DNA of 64,000 nt, taken from positions 48,912 through 112,911 of the forward strand of contig JABLXW010000007.1 in NCBI GenBank assembly GCA_013177945.1, read 5' to 3'. The stretch comes from Bacillota bacterium. GTDB lineage: Bacteria; Bacillota; DSM-12270; Thermacetogeniales; Thermacetogeniaceae. Positions 27,889 through 36,870 of this stretch are shown in pieces. Positions within the stretch are counted from its first letter, which is position 1; each line of letters begins with the position of its first letter. The translations under genes and the position numbers were made by a program. A model generated the notes under the pieces. The model worked only from the letters and a program-made list of their open reading frames with translations. It did not search any database and was not told where the DNA came from.

Positions 27889-28917
27889 GTGAAGGCAATG
27901 GTGTTGGAGCGCCTCTGCAGCCTGGAAGAAAACGAGGCTCCCCTGAGGCTGGTTGACCTGCCGGTCCCCGCCCCGGAGGAAGGCGAAATTCTGGTTAAGG
28001 TTTCGGCCTGCGGGGTCTGCCACACCGAGATCGACGAAATTGAGGGAAGGACCCCTCCCCCGCGCCTCCCCGTTATTTTAGGCCACCAGATCGTCGGCAG
28101 AGTGGAAAAAACGGGAGGCAGGGCGGGAAGGTTCAAGCCCGGCGAAAGGGTGGGAATTGCCTGGATCCACTCCGCCTGCGGAAAGTGCGAATACTGCCTC
28201 AGAGGCGAAGAAAACTTATGCAGCGATTTCCGGGCAACGGGAAGGGACGCGCACGGGGGGTACGCGGAGTACACCACAGTCTCCGAAGGCTTCGCCTACC
28301 GGATTCCGGGGCTCTTCTCCGACGCCGAGGCCGCGCCGCTCCTGTGTGCAGGGGCGATCGGCTACCGCTCCCTGAGGCTGACCGGACTTCAAGATGGGCA
28401 GAACCTGGGGCTCCTGGGGTTCGGGGCCTCGGCCCACCTCGTCCTCAAGATGGTGAAGCACAGGTTCCCGAACGCCAGGGTCTTCGTCTTTTCCAGAACC
28501 GAAACTGAAAGGAGCTTCGCCCGGGAACTCGGGGCCTGCTGGGCCGGCGATTTCGGAGAAGAGCCTCCCCAGAAGCTGCACTGCGCCATCGACACCACCC
28601 CGGTCTGGATGCCGGTGGCGGAGGGCCTGCGGCACCTGGCAAAAGGGGGCAGGCTCGTCATCAACGCCATCAGAAAAGAGGAGGGGGACAAAGAAGCTCT
28701 TTTAAAAATCGACTACCCCACCCACCTCTGGCTGGAGAAGGAGATCAAGAGCGTCGCCAACGTAACGCGCCGGGATGTGGAGGAGTTCCTGGAACTCGCG
28801 GCCGAAATTCCCATCAGGCCGGAGATCCAGGAGTACAGGCTGGAGGAGGCAAACCTGGCGCTGGTGGAGCTGAAAAACCGCAAGATCCGGGGGGCCAAGG
28901 TGCTGAAAATCGAATAA
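27889..28917 (+). CDS. Zinc-dependent alcohol dehydrogenase (CAD/AdhA-like)
   Basis: 342 residues of the medium-chain dehydrogenase family. Catalytic zinc ligands are Cys41/Cys44 region (SACGVCHTE) and His66; structural zinc cysteines are C97, C100, C103 and C111. The cofactor loop LLGFGASAHLVLK is of the GxGxxA form, typical of the AdhA/cinnamyl alcohol dehydrogenase branch. The usual GHE after the zinc site is GHQ (residue 67). It interconverts an alcohol and an aldehyde; the substrate is not predictable. GTG start after GAGGTGAG, 45 bp after the Yip1 gene. Confidence 0.85.
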   Translation: MKAMVLERLCSLEENEAPLRLVDLPVPAPEEGEILVKVSACGVCHTEIDEIEGRTPPPRLPVILGHQIVGRVEKTGGRAGRFKPGERVGIAWIHSACGKCEYCLRGEENLCSDFRATGRDAHGGYAEYTTVSEGFAYRIPGLFSDAEAAPLLCAGAIGYRSLRLTGLQDGQNLGLLGFGASAHLVLKMVKHRFPNARVFVFSRTETERSFARELGACWAGDFGEEPPQKLHCAIDTTPVWMPVAEGLRHLAKGGRLVINAIRKEEGDKEALLKIDYPTHLWLEKEIKSVANVTRRDVEEFLELAAEIPIRPEIQEYRLEEANLALVELKNRKIRGAKVLKIE

Positions 28918-28926
28918 CCCAAACAG

Positions 28927-28947
28927 CGGGACGGTTCTCCTGTTTGC
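28927..28947. repeat. REP-like inverted repeat, left of RAYT
   Basis: CGGGACGGTTCTCCTGTTTGC. It is the reverse complement, with two mismatches, of the copy at 29786-29806. REP-like sequences of this kind (GGGACGGTTCTC family) flank or accompany RAYT genes. Confidence 0.75.
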
Positions 28948-28954
28948 TCTCCCT

Positions 28955-29737
28955 TCAGTCTTTATTAACCGCTTTATAAACCGTATGGACAGTCAATCCA
29001 GTTATCCTCGCAATCTGTCTGAGGCTACTTCCTTCTATCTCCTTGATTTTCCGCAGGATTTTATCCCGCTCCGGTTTTTCCATCTGTTGCAGAATACTAA
29101 CCGGTTTGCCTCTTAATATTTTTTTGATTTCTTGCCCCAGTCTTTCGTCACTTATCCTTGTCTGAGACCCGACTTCCAGGCACCGGTCAGTAGCGGGTTC
29201 TTCCATAAATTGTAGAAAGCGTTGCTTTGCTGTTTCCCTGTCATCCGCAAAGAGCCCGAGTATAAACCGGGTTTGAACCAGCTTACAGGGATCTTCTCCC
29301 TGAACATAGGCTGAACAGCTGCTCCATTGAAAATCCTGTGCCCTTTCAACGATTCCTGCCTTTACAGGGTTTTGATGGATATACCGGATCACTGTTAGTA
29401 AGTAGGCATCGTTCTCCACGCTTTCGCTTTTAAACCGATCCTGGAACACATGTCCTGTCCGGTCATACTTCCGGTTATACCAAAGTGCATAGCTGGTTCC
29501 CAACCGCTTCATAAAAACCGAAATACTTTCATGGCCTTCCTGTATTAGCAAGTGAAGATGGTTTCCCATCAAGCAGTACCCCAGCACGGCGGATCCGGTT
29601 TCCCTTGTGATTCGCTCAAGGATTTCCAAATACCTCTGATTGTCCTCAGCGTCGTGGAATATCTCCTGGCGGTTTATTCCTCTCACAATAACATGATAGA
29701 TCCCTGTTCTGCTCTTTTCCCTGGCAGTTCTAGGCAT
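28955..29737 (-). mobile_element. RAYT: REP-associated tyrosine transposase (Y1_Tnp, IS200-like)
   Basis: 260 residues. The Y1 transposase domain has the HUH metal site H60 and H62 (MGNHLHLLI), a conserved FQDRFKS segment and the catalytic Tyr in VIRYIHQNP. A C-terminal helix-turn-helix (SLRQIARITGLTVHTV) is fused, as in many RAYTs. These enzymes nick single-stranded DNA at REP hairpins and are thought to have spread the repeats. The gene is complete and flanked by an inverted repeat pair at 28927 and 29786, so it could be one mobile or domesticated unit. Confidence 0.93.
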
Positions 29738-29785
29738 TCTCCTCCGCCCTTTCAGTTTTCTCTTATTCTATCACCAGCTGTCTTC

Positions 29786-29806
29786 GCAAACAAGAGAACC
29801 GTCCCC
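29786..29806. repeat. REP-like inverted repeat, right of RAYT
   Basis: GCAAACAAGAGAACCGTCCCC, inverted partner of the left repeat. A further TTGTTTGCCCTTGTTTGCC tandem follows. Confidence 0.75.
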
Positions 29807-29826
29807 TTGTTTGCCCTTGTTTGCCT

Positions 29827-31605
29827 TTAATCATCGCCGCCGCTGAAGTCAACGAAACGAGTCATTTTTTGAATCCTCATAATCTGGGGTCCGACCCGGA
29901 GGATGCTATTCGGGTAAACCTTTTCCGCGCTAATCCTTTTATGGGGAGCTACCTGAACGTTCGTGATTGTTTCCGCCGGGCAGCCCAATTCTTTTACCAC
30001 CACATCCCCGCGCGCAACAATCTGCCCGCCCCGAAAAATACCGGGGCATCCCATAACGGAAACACTTCCGCCTGCTAAAATTTCTGTATGGTAGCACCCT
30101 TTACCCCTAATTACAACCGCTCCGGCCGATTCCAATTTTGCATTGTGGCAGTTAGAAGCAGATATGTACACATCGGAAGCAGGCCCGGAGTTTAAATACA
30201 GAAGCACTTCATTAACCTTCTCCTGAAGGCGGTTAATGGCTTCCCTCTGTCCCGGCGTTCTGAGTTCTCGTTCGATCTCCTTCATAGTTTCAATGAAAAA
30301 ATAATCTACAGCTTCGCCGTGTTCCCTGGATACCTGCTCGGTGAAAGTTTTAATTGCCGAAGCCATCTGGCTCAGGTTCTTTTGTGCGGTTGCAAGCAAA
30401 TCGACTAATAATTCATTACGGCTGGACAGCTCTTTGTTCTTTTTAGCAACCACACTTTCAATGAGCTCAAGTTCTCCTTTCAACTTTTCGAGGAGCGTTT
30501 TTGCTTTTTCGTAAACGGCCAGAACCCCGCCGGCGCAAACGAAGCCTCCAATGACATTCTTCCTTATGATCACAGGCCCCCCTGCATAAACATAGCCTTT
30601 CATCACGCTTCCCAATACTTCTACCATTCCTGTAGCCCGTACCTTCATTCCCTCCTGAACATTACCATTGATAACCACATCCCCTTTAAAACTAACGTTG
30701 CCGGTAGACATGTCCACATTGCCTTCGATTACAAGCAAAGGCAAAACGAAGAGGAAACCGTTTTTCAAAACCGGCCTCCCGCTCTTAACGGCAACCGCTT
30801 TTTTTCCCGCCTCCATCAGGCGGACGTTATCTTTTACCCGAATCTCTTGGAATTTCGGCAAGGGAGGTTCTACTGCTTCCCCGTAGACATTCATCCCAGG
30901 TTTCCCAAACTGCGGCGGATGCTTTAGGGCAAGAACTTCGCCCGGCTCGACGCAAAAGTATTTTCTTTGCTCCCGGTAATCGACGCGATCTGCATTCTCC
31001 GGAATAATTTTCTCCTCAGTTTCTTCCTGGCTGCTCAGAAAAATATACTCAATCCTTTCATCTACAGGCGGTGTAACAGGTATTCCCTGTGCAATAACTA
31101 CCTCTTTCCCGCAATCTACGGAAAAGGCCCTGGATACTGCATCTCTGTCGATACCAAAAACTATTCCCTGCCGCTTTATGTCCTCGATGATGCGATCAAT
31201 CGGAGGCAGTGCCGGCTCCTTTTCCTCTTTTTTGGCGGCTCTTAAAACAATACTGGTGCCTGGTTCAGTGTCTTGAAGACAGTAGCAGTAACCCGCCTTC
31301 TTTTCCACCTTAATAAAGGCGGTGAACTTGTCTTCACTTACTCTCACCTGGTATATAAATTCTGCCGGTTCGGACGGCAATCTAATTTCGATTTCGTCTT
31401 CCTCGCAAACAACGACGGTATCTTCTACCAGTGAACCGTTCAGGTAAATTTGAACACCTTTCCCAGGGGTAACAGTTGGGTAGCGTCCCCGGCCACGGGG
31501 GTTCCAAATTTTCAATTTGCCTCCGATGACGGCAACTTTGCCATCGCTGTCTTCCTGGTTCCCCCCCCCCCCCGTAATCACTTTCATCAATCTTTTTACA
31601 CTCAC
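29827..31605 (-). CDS. fapA: FapA / DUF342 flagellar-assembly-like protein with homopolymer at its start
   Basis: 592 residues in the listed frame. The FapA N-terminal domain begins near DSDGKVAVIGGKLKIWNP, followed by the right-handed beta-helix with repeated G-N/D turns (FKGDVVINGNVQEG). A central coiled coil and a second beta-helix complete it. DUF342 proteins occur in motility or polarity clusters; the HD-GYP gene lies upstream on the same strand. The listed GTG start at 31605 has no ribosome binding site. An ATG at 31636 with a perfect AAAGGAGG (about 31648-31655) reads a 21-residue N-terminus but in a frame offset by one, meeting the main frame only if the run of 13 C (31561-31573) loses one base. 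See finding. Confidence 0.85.
   Translation of the reverse strand: MSVKRLMKVITGGGGNQEDSDGKVAVIGGKLKIWNPRGRGRYPTVTPGKGVQIYLNGSLVEDTVVVCEEDEIEIRLPSEPAEFIYQVRVSEDKFTAFIKVEKKAGYCYCLQDTEPGTSIVLRAAKKEEKEPALPPIDRIIEDIKRQGIVFGIDRDAVSRAFSVDCGKEVVIAQGIPVTPPVDERIEYIFLSSQEETEEKIIPENADRVDYREQRKYFCVEPGEVLALKHPPQFGKPGMNVYGEAVEPPLPKFQEIRVKDNVRLMEAGKKAVAVKSGRPVLKNGFLFVLPLLVIEGNVDMSTGNVSFKGDVVINGNVQEGMKVRATGMVEVLGSVMKGYVYAGGPVIIRKNVIGGFVCAGGVLAVYEKAKTLLEKLKGELELIESVVAKKNKELSSRNELLVDLLATAQKNLSQMASAIKTFTEQVSREHGEAVDYFFIETMKEIERELRTPGQREAINRLQEKVNEVLLYLNSGPASDVYISASNCHNAKLESAGAVVIRGKGCYHTEILAGGSVSVMGCPGIFRGGQIVARGDVVVKELGCPAETITNVQVAPHKRISAEKVYPNSILRVGPQIMRIQKMTRFVDFSGGDD
31561..31573 (-). repeat. 13-base C/G homopolymer in fapA
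   Basis: Thirteen C on the plus strand (G on the coding strand) about 14 codons into fapA. Tracts of this length slip readily. The well supported upstream start would be in frame with 12 G but not with 13. Confidence 0.9.
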
Positions 31606-31841
31606 AAAGCAGAAGTTTTTCTGCCAGGCCTTCCATTAATCGACAGCCTCCTTTCTCCAGATGACCCCCTGCCAGTTCACCAGTTTCCAACGCCTTCAAA
31701 CAGGAACATTAAAAGCTATCCTCATGCCAATCCACAACAATCTCCCGATCTAAAACTTTATGCCGGAACCAAAAGCCGCCGGTGCGCGTTTGCCCCAGGC
31801 CAACGTTTCTGTTGCGCTTCCAGCCTGGCCGGAATCCAGCT

Positions 31842-32771
31842 TCACGGGCGTTCCCGGAGGGTATCGCATACATACCCCAGCAGTATATTAACTACCTCAG
31901 GGTCGAAATAATCCCGATCCGCAACCAGGATGCGATTCGCCTCTGCAAAAGAGTACCTCCTCCGGTAAATACGGTCTGTAATCAACGCATCGTAGACATC
32001 ACAAACAGCTACAATCCTGGCGAAATCGGGAATTGCTTTCCCCCTCAACCCGAACGGGTAGCCCCGTCCATTAAACCTTTCGTGGTGCAGCAGTACAACC
32101 TGTTTCGCCCTTCGATCTACATTTGGGTAGCCGCTCAACGCTTCGTACCCGTACCAGGTGTGCCGCATTACTGCAGCATACTCGCTGCTGGTCAACGGTC
32201 CGCGCTTCAAAAGAATTTTGCGCGGGATTTTAAGCTTCCCGAGATCATGCAAAATCGCGCCCATGCCAAGGCTCAGCAAAGATTCCCTGCCGTACCCCAT
32301 ACTAATCCCAATTAACAGGGAAAGGACGGACACATTGACGCAGTGGCAGAAATCGTAGTGGTCGATAGTGCGAATATCAATAAGGTTAATGACGATTTCA
32401 TCAAGATCTAATAATTCGTTGATGATTGAGAGTACAACTTTTTCCAGTTTTCTGACGGATGCATTCTTTTGCCTGATTACCCTGTGCATAACCCTTTTTA
32501 CTTCATGAATAGCCTTTTGACGGGTCGCTTCCTTTATCAGTTCCGTAGGATGACCTCCGCCGTGGCAACCGTTCTCATTCTCTACCGGAACCTGGAGATA
32601 AACCGACATCACACCAAACCGTGCCAGGCGCTTAATGATTTTACCGTCCAGTTCCTGCCCCGCAAGCACAAGCACCCGGCCCTTTCCGTCGTATACCGTA
32701 CGGCCTGCTCTCATGCCAGAGGAAACCTGGTCCAGTGGAACAAGAGTGATGAACCCTTTGCCCAAAAACAA
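31842..32771 (-). CDS. HD-GYP domain phosphodiesterase
   Basis: 309 residues. N-terminal portion (about 1-110) has a DUF3391/PilZ-like beta fold. The HD-GYP domain follows with the metal site ILHDLGKLKIP (about 171-180), H in VMRHTWYGYEAL, LLHHERFNGRGYP (about 226-236) and DVYDALITDR. HD-GYP enzymes hydrolyse cyclic di-GMP (some also cGAMP). Coupling to FapA suggests control of surface behaviour. Lower GC than the flanking genes. Confidence 0.95.
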   Translation of the reverse strand: MFLGKGFITLVPLDQVSSGMRAGRTVYDGKGRVLVLAGQELDGKIIKRLARFGVMSVYLQVPVENENGCHGGGHPTELIKEATRQKAIHEVKRVMHRVIRQKNASVRKLEKVVLSIINELLDLDEIVINLIDIRTIDHYDFCHCVNVSVLSLLIGISMGYGRESLLSLGMGAILHDLGKLKIPRKILLKRGPLTSSEYAAVMRHTWYGYEALSGYPNVDRRAKQVVLLHHERFNGRGYPFGLRGKAIPDFARIVAVCDVYDALITDRIYRRRYSFAEANRILVADRDYFDPEVVNILLGYVCDTLRERP

Positions 32772-33137
32772 TTCCCCCGCTGCACTTAAAACTGATTAAA
32801 AATTACCTACTTAAGTACTATTTTTACCAATTATATTTTACAAAATTCCCAGAGCAGACACAAGCATAAAAGCAGAACCCGTATTTCCTCGCTGGGCACA
32901 AAACGTTTAGGCGCCACCTCCTGCATCTTAACGCGGACCAGTACCGAGCAACTTGTATTTTCAGGCCGGTTGTGGTATATTTATGTAGCAGCAGCTGCGT
33001 ACAAACAATCAAAAGAGGAGTCTGACAAGCCCCGACGGCACGAAACAAAAATTTTTGCGGCCGCGGGACTCCTTTATTTTTGCGGTTTTTCGCGGCCAAA
33101 AACTCAAGCCAACTACAAGGAGGACTGAACAGCAACC
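32772..33137. other. Intergenic, with htpX promoter
   Basis: 366 bp between the divergent HD-GYP and htpX genes. It holds TTGTAT (32953-32958), 17 bases, TATATT (32976-32981), a good sigma-A promoter for htpX, and a 7-bp inverted repeat GGCCGCG (33059-33065) / CGCGGCC (33091-33097) in the leader. A minus-strand frame here shows no protein character. Confidence 0.6.
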
Positions 33138-34022
33138 ATGAGGCGGTTTCCGGTTGACCACGGCCTGACGGCAAGGATGTTCTTCACCATGTTCCTGCTG
33201 GCTGCCCTCTACCTGTTTTTCGGTGTGGTGCTCTGGCGCGCCGGCATCGGCTTCACAAGTCTGATCTTCATCGTGGGCATCATGCTGCTCGCCCAGTATT
33301 ACCTCTCGGACCGTCTGGTGCTCCTTTCAACAGGGGCGCGGGAGGTAAGCCCGCAGGAGGCCCCAGAGCTCCACGGCCTGGTGGAGCGCCTGGCGGCTTT
33401 AGCCAACATCCCCAAACCCAGGGTGGCTGTCGTTCCTACTCCGGTTCCCAACGCCTTTGCTACAGGAAGGAGCCCGCGCCATGCGGTTGTGGCGGTGACC
33501 ACCGGACTCATGGAGCGCCTGGAAAAGCCGGAGATCGAGGCCGTCCTTGCCCACGAGCTGAGCCACGTCAAAAACAGGGACGTAGCGGTAATGACTCTTG
33601 CCAGCTTTTTCGCAACCGTAGCCTCCTTTATCGTCCAGAACTTCTTTTTCTGGGGAGGCGGCTTTGACCGCGACCGCGAGGACCGGGGAAGTGCGGCGCT
33701 GGTTTACCTTGTTTCGCTTGTCGTCTGGGTGCTCAGCTTCTTCCTCATCCGGGCGCTTTCCCGCTACCGGGAGTTCGCGGCAGACCGGGGGGCGGCCTTT
33801 CTCACAGGAGCACCGGCCCTGCTCGGCAGCGCCCTGATCAAGATCAGCAACACAATCGAGCGCATACCCGCCCGCGACCTGCGCCAGACCGAGGCCCTGA
33901 ACGCCTTCTTCATCATTCCCGCCCTGCGGGGAGAGGCTCTTGCAGAGCTCTTCTCAACCCACCCCTCCCTGGAGCGGCGCCTCGCCTACCTGCGGGAGCT
34001 GGAACGGCAGATGAGGGGTTGA
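33138..34022 (+). CDS. htpX: HtpX-like membrane zinc metalloprotease
   Basis: 294 residues with two N-terminal membrane helices (about 15-50), the zinc site HELSHVKNRD (about 139-148) and further membrane helices near 155 and 195. The third ligand Glu is in YREFAADRGAA. M48B proteases degrade misfolded membrane proteins at the cytoplasmic face. AAGGAGG precedes the ATG. One base separates it from pspAB, so they are coupled. Confidence 0.93.
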   Translation: MRRFPVDHGLTARMFFTMFLLAALYLFFGVVLWRAGIGFTSLIFIVGIMLLAQYYLSDRLVLLSTGAREVSPQEAPELHGLVERLAALANIPKPRVAVVPTPVPNAFATGRSPRHAVVAVTTGLMERLEKPEIEAVLAHELSHVKNRDVAVMTLASFFATVASFIVQNFFFWGGGFDRDREDRGSAALVYLVSLVVWVLSFFLIRALSRYREFAADRGAAFLTGAPALLGSALIKISNTIERIPARDLRQTEALNAFFIIPALRGEALAELFSTHPSLERRLAYLRELERQMRG

Positions 34023-34023
34023 A

Positions 34024-34623
34024 ATGGGGCTTTTCGACATTCTCTTCGGGGGTTCGCGCCCCAAACAGGCCCGCCTCGACCCCATTTTCGCCCTGACCAC
34101 CGCTGCCATCACCTTCGAGACAGAGCTCGGCTGGGTTCCCGGGGGGCGCGCCGGGGTGGTGCTCAGGCCCCCGGCAGGCCAGGATTACCGGGCGACAGAA
34201 AAAGAGCTCCGGGAACTGCTGGATCTCGCGAGCAGAGAAATGAAAACCAGATTCGAGGTCCGGGATGACGAATACCAGTACCGGTGGCTCATCTTCGAGG
34301 ACCCGGACTGGGACGATCTGGTCGCCCTCGTCCACCTGGCCGGCCAGACCCTTGCCGAAAAGGGATACGGAACACAGCTCCTGGCGGCGGTCTTCCCCTT
34401 CAGGCAGGAGGAGGACCCGGAAAGAAAAGGGGAGACCCTTTACTTAATTTTCAACTACAAGAGAGGGGCTTTCTACCCCTTTCTCCCCAGGAGAGGAGCG
34501 TCCGGCGCGAGGGGGGAGCGCGACACCGCCGAGGAGACCAGGATTCAGGCGCTTCTAGAAAAAGAGCTCCCCTGGGAAAAAGACTTCAGCTACTGGTACC
34601 CCCTCTGGGGGTGCCCGGTCTGA
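34024..34623 (+). CDS. pspAB: PspA-associated protein PspAB
   Basis: 199 residues, no signal or membrane segment. The start MGLFDILFGG, then ITFETELGWVPGG and the late FYPFLP segment match the PspAB group that travels with PspA. Biochemical role unknown, likely an accessory in envelope-stress response. It shares the transcript with htpX upstream and lies 119 bp before pspA. Confidence 0.8.
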   Translation: MGLFDILFGGSRPKQARLDPIFALTTAAITFETELGWVPGGRAGVVLRPPAGQDYRATEKELRELLDLASREMKTRFEVRDDEYQYRWLIFEDPDWDDLVALVHLAGQTLAEKGYGTQLLAAVFPFRQEEDPERKGETLYLIFNYKRGAFYPFLPRRGASGARGERDTAEETRIQALLEKELPWEKDFSYWYPLWGCPV

Positions 34624-34742
34624 AAAGAGGCAGGCGCATAACTGAGCGCACATTTTTTTGCGCGAGAAAAGCAAGGCGGTCCGCTTAAATAGGGAACCGT
34701 GAGGTTATACTCTACTTAAGAGGCTCAAGGAGGTTGGAAAAC

Positions 34743-35444
34743 ATGGGTTTACTGGCGCGCATTTCCACGGTTTTCAAAGCAAAAATGAACAGGATCCTGG
34801 ACCAGATGGAAAACCCCCACGAGACCCTGGACTACTCCTACGAAAAACAGCTGGAACTCCTTCAGAACGTGCGGCGCAACATCGCCAACGTTGTTGCTTC
34901 AAAAAAGCGGCTTGAGCTCCAGACCGTGAGGCTCCGGGACAGCCTCGCCAAACTCGACAGCCAGGCGAAGGAGGCGCTGCGGCAGGGAAGGGAGGATCTG
35001 GCGCGCTTCGCCCTGGAAAGAAAGGTGCAGATCGAGCAGCAGATCCAGGACCTGGAGCAGCAGGTCCAGGGGCTGCAGCAGGAGCAGGAGAAGCTGACCC
35101 AGGTCGAGAACCGGCTCCGGGCAAAGGTGGAAGCCTTCAGGACGAAAAAAGAGGTGATTAAGGCGCAGTACTCTGCAGCCGAGGCCCAGGTAAAGATCGG
35201 GGAGGCGATGACCGGCCTTTCCGAGGAAATGGCCGATGTCGGGCTGGCGCTCGAGCGGGCGGAGCAGAAAACCGAAAAAATGCGCGCCCGCGCCGCGGCG
35301 ATTGACGAGCTGATCGCCACCGGTGTGCTGGAGGAGCCGCTGGGAGAAAAGGACGGGATCGAGGCAGAACTCCGGAAAATGGAGGCAAGCGGCCGGGTGG
35401 AAGACGAACTCGCCCGCCTGAAGAGAGAGGTGGGCAAAGCATGA
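34743..35444 (+). CDS. pspA: PspA/IM30 (phage shock/Vipp1) family protein
   Basis: About 233 residues, almost entirely coiled coil. Typical start MGLLARISTVFKAKMN (amphipathic helix that binds membrane), then ESCRT-III-like long helices (LDYSYEKQLELLQNVRRN). It forms rings or rods that repair or stabilise damaged membranes. ATG 34743 is nine bases after AGGAGG; the upstream TTG is too close. Its stop overlaps the pspAA start by four bases. Confidence 0.93.
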   Translation: MGLLARISTVFKAKMNRILDQMENPHETLDYSYEKQLELLQNVRRNIANVVASKKRLELQTVRLRDSLAKLDSQAKEALRQGREDLARFALERKVQIEQQIQDLEQQVQGLQQEQEKLTQVENRLRAKVEAFRTKKEVIKAQYSAAEAQVKIGEAMTGLSEEMADVGLALERAEQKTEKMRARAAAIDELIATGVLEEPLGEKDGIEAELRKMEASGRVEDELARLKREVGKA

Positions 35445-35719
35445 TCATCAGGGTGCTCACCGAAGGCCAGTACCGGCTGGAGGGGGAGGCGCTGGCAGAG
35501 CTTGACCGGCTGGACGACTTTCTCCTGGATGCCCTGAGCGCCGGGAATGAGGCAGAATTCGCGGCGCGCCTCCGGGAGGTGGCCGCCCTCGTCCAGAACA
35601 AGGGAAAGAGGGTGCCCGACGACGAGCTGGTGGAATCCGACCTGATCATCCCTGCCCCCGACACCAGCCTGGAGGAGGCAAGAGGCTTTTTCGCCACCTA
35701 CCCCCGTCACCTCCTGTAA
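35441..35719 (+). CDS. pspAA: PspA-associated protein PspAA
   Basis: 92 residues with no membrane segment: a small beta-rich protein starting MIIRVLTEGQYRLEGEAL and containing IIPAPDTSLEEA. This matches the PspAA group found beside PspA in actinobacteria and Firmicutes; function unknown. ATGA overlap with pspA shows translational coupling. Confidence 0.8.
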   Translation: MIIRVLTEGQYRLEGEALAELDRLDDFLLDALSAGNEAEFAARLREVAALVQNKGKRVPDDELVESDLIIPAPDTSLEEARGFFATYPRHLL

Positions 35720-35810
35720 AGACCGGCGGCACTGCCTGCCCGCACCCCGAATGACAAAACTGCAAAGCACCCGACGCGGCAGAAAAGCAACCCGAAACGG
35801 AGAAGAGAAA

Positions 35811-36779
35811 ATGATCCGGATGATTACAAGGAGGGGAGCCCTCAAGGGCGAGGGGCGCGCCCTGAACGAGAAAATCGCCGCCGCCCTGGCTCAAAAAGAG
35901 TTTCTCTGGGTGGACCTGGAGGCTCCCACCCCCGAGGAAGCCGGGATCTTGAGCGAGGTCTTTCACTTCCACCCCTTGAGCATCGACGACTGCCTGCACG
36001 GCCTGCAGCGCGCCAAGCTCGACGAATACCCCGGCTATCTCTTCCTGGTCCTCCACGTGGTTGAAGCCCTCATCCTGGAAGGAAAAGCAACTGCGGTCCA
36101 CGAGTTTGATACGTTTTTGGGGCCAACCTACCTGGTTACCTTTCACTGGCAGAGGCTCGAGTTCGTTGAAGAAATTTACCGGGAGTACGCGGAAACAGAG
36201 GAACTCACGGAAAAGGGAACAGGATTTCTCCTCTACCAGATCCTGCGGCGCCTCGTGGACACCTACTTTCCCCTCCTGGACCAGCTGGAGGAGTGCCTGG
36301 CGGCAGCCGAAAAAGGGGTTTTTCTTTCTCCGGACCAGAAGTGGCTGGCCGAGGCCTTCAACCTGCGCGGGGTGATGCTCCGGATCAGGAGAACCCTCTC
36401 CCCCCAGAGGGAAGCTCTCAATGCTTTAATCCACCGCCCCCGGCCCTACCTCAAAGAAGAGGACCACATTTACCTGATGGACGTCTACGACCACCTGCTC
36501 CGCCTCTTCGAGCTGGTCGACAACTACCACGACCTGCTGGCGGCCACCCTCGAGGTCTACCTCACAAGCATCTCCAACCGCATGAACGAAATCATGAAGA
36601 TCCTCACCATCATCACCACCATCATGATGCCCCTTTCGGTGATTGCGGGGATCTACGGTATGAACTTTCACTACATGCCCGAGCTGCGCTCCCCCTACGG
36701 CTACCCTGCGGTGCTGGGAGTGATGCTCTTAATCAGTGCCGGGATGCTCGTCTTCTTCCGCCGCAAGCGCTGGCTGTAG
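35811..36779 (+). CDS. corA: CorA-family divalent-metal transporter
   Basis: About 322 residues. A large cytoplasmic alpha/beta funnel (about 1-250) is followed by two membrane helices near the C-terminus, separated by the selectivity loop with the GMN motif (IYGMNFHYMPEL, about 284). CorA pentamers conduct Mg2+ or related divalent ions. The ATG at 35811 after GGAGAAGAG is chosen; the frame also extends upstream to 35751. It lies 91 bp after pspAA. Confidence 0.93.
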   Translation: MIRMITRRGALKGEGRALNEKIAAALAQKEFLWVDLEAPTPEEAGILSEVFHFHPLSIDDCLHGLQRAKLDEYPGYLFLVLHVVEALILEGKATAVHEFDTFLGPTYLVTFHWQRLEFVEEIYREYAETEELTEKGTGFLLYQILRRLVDTYFPLLDQLEECLAAAEKGVFLSPDQKWLAEAFNLRGVMLRIRRTLSPQREALNALIHRPRPYLKEEDHIYLMDVYDHLLRLFELVDNYHDLLAATLEVYLTSISNRMNEIMKILTIITTIMMPLSVIAGIYGMNFHYMPELRSPYGYPAVLGVMLLISAGMLVFFRRKRWL

Positions 36780-36870
36780 ATTGCCAATGCAGTTTGCAGG
36801 AAGGTTCCGGCAGGAGTAAAATAAAAAAGAGTGATAAAAACAAGCGCAATGACTCCCAAGGGGGGAATGT

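Noticed and set aside
32824..33174. 116-codon minus-strand frame before htpX
   Set aside because: Overlaps the htpX promoter and start and has no protein character.
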